This document shows, in pieces, positions 61,960 through 64,000 of a stretch of DNA of 64,000 nucleotides (its first letter is position 1; each line of letters opens with the position of its first letter). The notes under the pieces are model-generated. The model worked only from the letters and a program-made list of their open reading frames with translations, was not told the DNA's origin and searched no databases. This stretch comes from Echiichthys vipera (Eukaryota > Chordata > Actinopteri > Perciformes > Trachinidae), in assembly GCA_963691815.1 (NCBI GenBank), contig OY829650.1, forward strand, positions 26,859,195-26,923,194, in the 5' to 3' direction. The position numbers and the translations under genes were made by a program.

Positions 61960-62400
61960 TCTCTGCGCATGGGGTTCAATATAAAACTGTAGGTCACACA
62001 ATACTGCGTGTCCTACTAAAGATCATGTTATCTTACTCGTTTCAGGTCCACAGGAATCATCCTTTTCTACTTCCCTTTCTTTCACCAATTTCTCCCATAA
62101 AGGTCACTCCATGCTTGAATGTGAGTAGTCCGAGGAAGTCGGCGGGATGTGGAAAGAGGAAATAAAAGGGCTTTTTCTTATCTGCCATTGGAGTGCCCAG
62201 TGAATGAATCTATCCTCGGGCTCTTCCCTCTTTTCCCTGGAAAATGAAGCTAGGGCAGTCTCTTGATGTCCGGTGATGGGATCATTAGGGAGCAGCAAGG
62301 TTGTGCGAAGGTCGACTAAACACAATTAGGCTGCTGACTTGTGAGTGACACAAGAGCTGGCTGTAACTTTTAATGGCAAATGCTGCAGGATCGCTCCAGG
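61960..62400. promoter_or_regulatory. Candidate conserved non-coding stretch
   Basis: A repeat-poor stretch with mixed composition, short TAAT-type and GATA-type motifs (for example CTTATCTGCCATTGG, AACACAATTAGGC), and no plausible ORF. Listed because it contrasts with the AT-rich repeat-laden surroundings. Weak, texture-based. Confidence 0.2.
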
Positions 62401-64000
62401 TGGATCTGCCTGTTTGGGATGTGTTAGAGTTTCATTCTTTCTTTTTTCCCCAGAGGGAGACGAGAGGAGAAATACAAAATCCCATTGTCTGTGGGACATT
62501 TAATCTGTTTCTAAAACAAAAAAAAGAAAATCTGTTCTTTTATGCTGTTGCACATGGTGGATGACATAAGATGGACAATTATACATACACAGCACATGTC
62601 AGTTTGCGTGCATGTTGCTGGTTTTGAATGTTGTGGTCTGTGGACACAATGATGATTGTTATCTAAAGTGTGCTGCAGCTCATTAGCATAGAACACCTCC
62701 ACATGAATACTGAGTCCCTCACTGTTCCTCTTGTGAGATAAGCCTGTGCTGCTTTCATTAAGTTTGACAAGGACAGAAAGGTCTCTGTTCGCTTTTCAAT
62801 CAAACTTCATCATAGCTTCTAAATTTTATGAAGTGTGAGTAATGCATGACTATGAATGTTAAGGCTAATTCATTTATAGCTGTTAAAAGCCTTATCCTTG
62901 AGCCTCAGTACTGCATGTTTAATCCTTACTGTACCGGTCCACTAAGAAAGATCAATATATTCAGCACGTACAAATGACAGAATTGGGCAATGGCAAGACT
63001 TTTCTTTTGTGAAACCTCCGCATGGTTGCCGTTTTGTAACACGAAACAATTTAATGTTGTGAAATGGAACCACTTCAGTCTTAGGCAACAAAACTACGTG
63101 GTTAGGCTCAGGCAAAAAAAAAAACTTGGTTCGGGTTTGTACAAATCATGGATGAGCTTAAAATGAGTCACAGGCGAAACTACATCATGGACAAAATGAA
63201 AAAAATATATAATATAACCGTTGACTTCTGATTTCACACGGGACCTCCCATGGGACAGGAACATTAGTCACCTTATTTTCTTGTCTGCTCCCGTAATCAT
63301 TACTACAGCCTCTAGAGGTTGCCTCCTAACAACAACCATAGCATTTTTAAACATTTTTTAACAATGGTCTTTACAGAGAAATAAATACATATGCAACATT
63401 TAATCCAATACAAATACTAGTTGAATGAGTTAATAGAAAAGAGTAATTCCTACATTAAATGTAGTAACAATGGCAGTAATAGTAGGTTATAGTATCACCT
63501 CTGGATGTGTCAGCAGTAACATTATTTGAGAACTGAGTTAGAATTCATAAATTGTTTGAATCTTCCACACTTTTTGTGCAACAACTGACATAAACCTAAC
63601 CACTCAGTCCTACCTGGGGCACTCTGCAACACTTTACATAATTAACATTTACTATACATATGGTTGATATAATACAATGGTTTCTTCTGCTCTTACACTT
63701 CACTAAAACATATGTGATTAATTACTATTATCTACCTTTTTAATTGAGCTTTGTCTTGCCAACATTTACATTGACTTTCTCCTTTGATTGATGATCCGGA
63801 AAACCAAGGATGAAACACTGACCCTCAACTATTAATTAGCTTTGATAATGAGTCTTCTCTCTTGTTGATGTGCATCATAGATCACAATATTGCCAAGTGA
63901 TTCCACAGTTTGGGATTTGCAAATCAAAATGTGTTGAAAAATTGATTTTTACTATGATGAATTGGTAGCATTGAAGATTTTTTCACTTGCTTTCACTCGG

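Larger units (their letters stand above)
37341..64000 (+). other. caln1: caln1 intron 4 (incomplete, at least 26.6 kb)
   Basis: Begins at GCAG|GTAAGC and has no matching acceptor plus calneuron coding sequence before the window end. I looked for the expected HAFRDHL-type EF3 segment and for the hydrophobic tail and did not see them. The intron holds the LINE, MITE and Tc1/mariner fossils listed separately. Stretches 43000-46240, 48370-51280 and 62400-64000 show no gene and no repeat I can name. Confidence 0.7.

Noticed and set aside
1..64000. CRISPR arrays, operons, phage or plasmid genes
   Set aside because: No regularly spaced repeats, no bacterial gene density and no Shine-Dalgarno-led frames. 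Direct repeats seen are microsatellites, transposons or a single duplication.

Overview
This is animal nuclear DNA, almost certainly from a ray-finned (probably percomorph) fish. Coding sequence is under 1% of the window and sits in short exons with GT/AG borders. The introns are full of fish-type transposon fossils (Tc1/mariner, PIF/Harbinger-like MITEs, non-LTR retrotransposons, tRNA-type SINEs) and CA/TA microsatellites. No prokaryotic or viral gene organisation is present.

The one protein gene I can support is calneuron 1 (caln1, also called CaBP8) on the + strand. It encodes a neuronal EF-hand calcium sensor of the calmodulin/CaBP superfamily. Four coding exons are visible: 2192-2376 (a long-isoform N-terminal extension), 12650-12771 (the conserved calneuron N-terminus), 27461-27604 (EF-hand 1 and the first part of EF-hand 2) and 37228-37340 (the rest of EF-hand 2 and the linker). 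The junction phases agree across all four and join into one open frame of 188 codons. The exons for the C-terminal half and the tail-anchor membrane segment are not here, so they should lie beyond 64000 and intron 4 should exceed 26.6 kb. A possible non-coding first exon ends at a good donor at 781. A CpG-rich stretch (about 1440-1575) lies between it and the ATG exon.

Layout: 1-2376 holds the promoter, 5'UTR and first coding exon. 2377-12649 is intron 1, mostly unique AT-rich DNA with one truncated MITE. 12772-27460 is intron 2, with a 3' LINE fragment, an ISRm11-type Tc1/mariner fossil, a second LINE carrying a nested solo-LTR-like insertion, and a deleted Tc1-like element. 27605-37227 is intron 3, with a (CA)32 tract against the donor, a second Tc1-like element inverted relative to the first, a full-length dead Tc1 element, an intact tRNA-Pro(AGG) gene abutting a SINE, and another dead Tc1/mariner transposase. 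37341-64000 is intron 4, with a 220-bp dispersed duplication, LINE fragments, three PIF/Harbinger-like ends or elements, a second ISRm11 fossil, more MITEs, and several repeat-poor stretches that may be conserved regulatory DNA.

I found no clearly new biological system. The observations most worth checking are the inverted transposon copies that flank EF-hand exon 3, the CA tract beginning 10 nt into intron 3, the 20-bp-arm hairpin at 42765-42810, the 33-codon uORF just before the caln1 ATG, and the inverted pair of Harbinger-like elements carrying SANT/Myb-like coding remnants.
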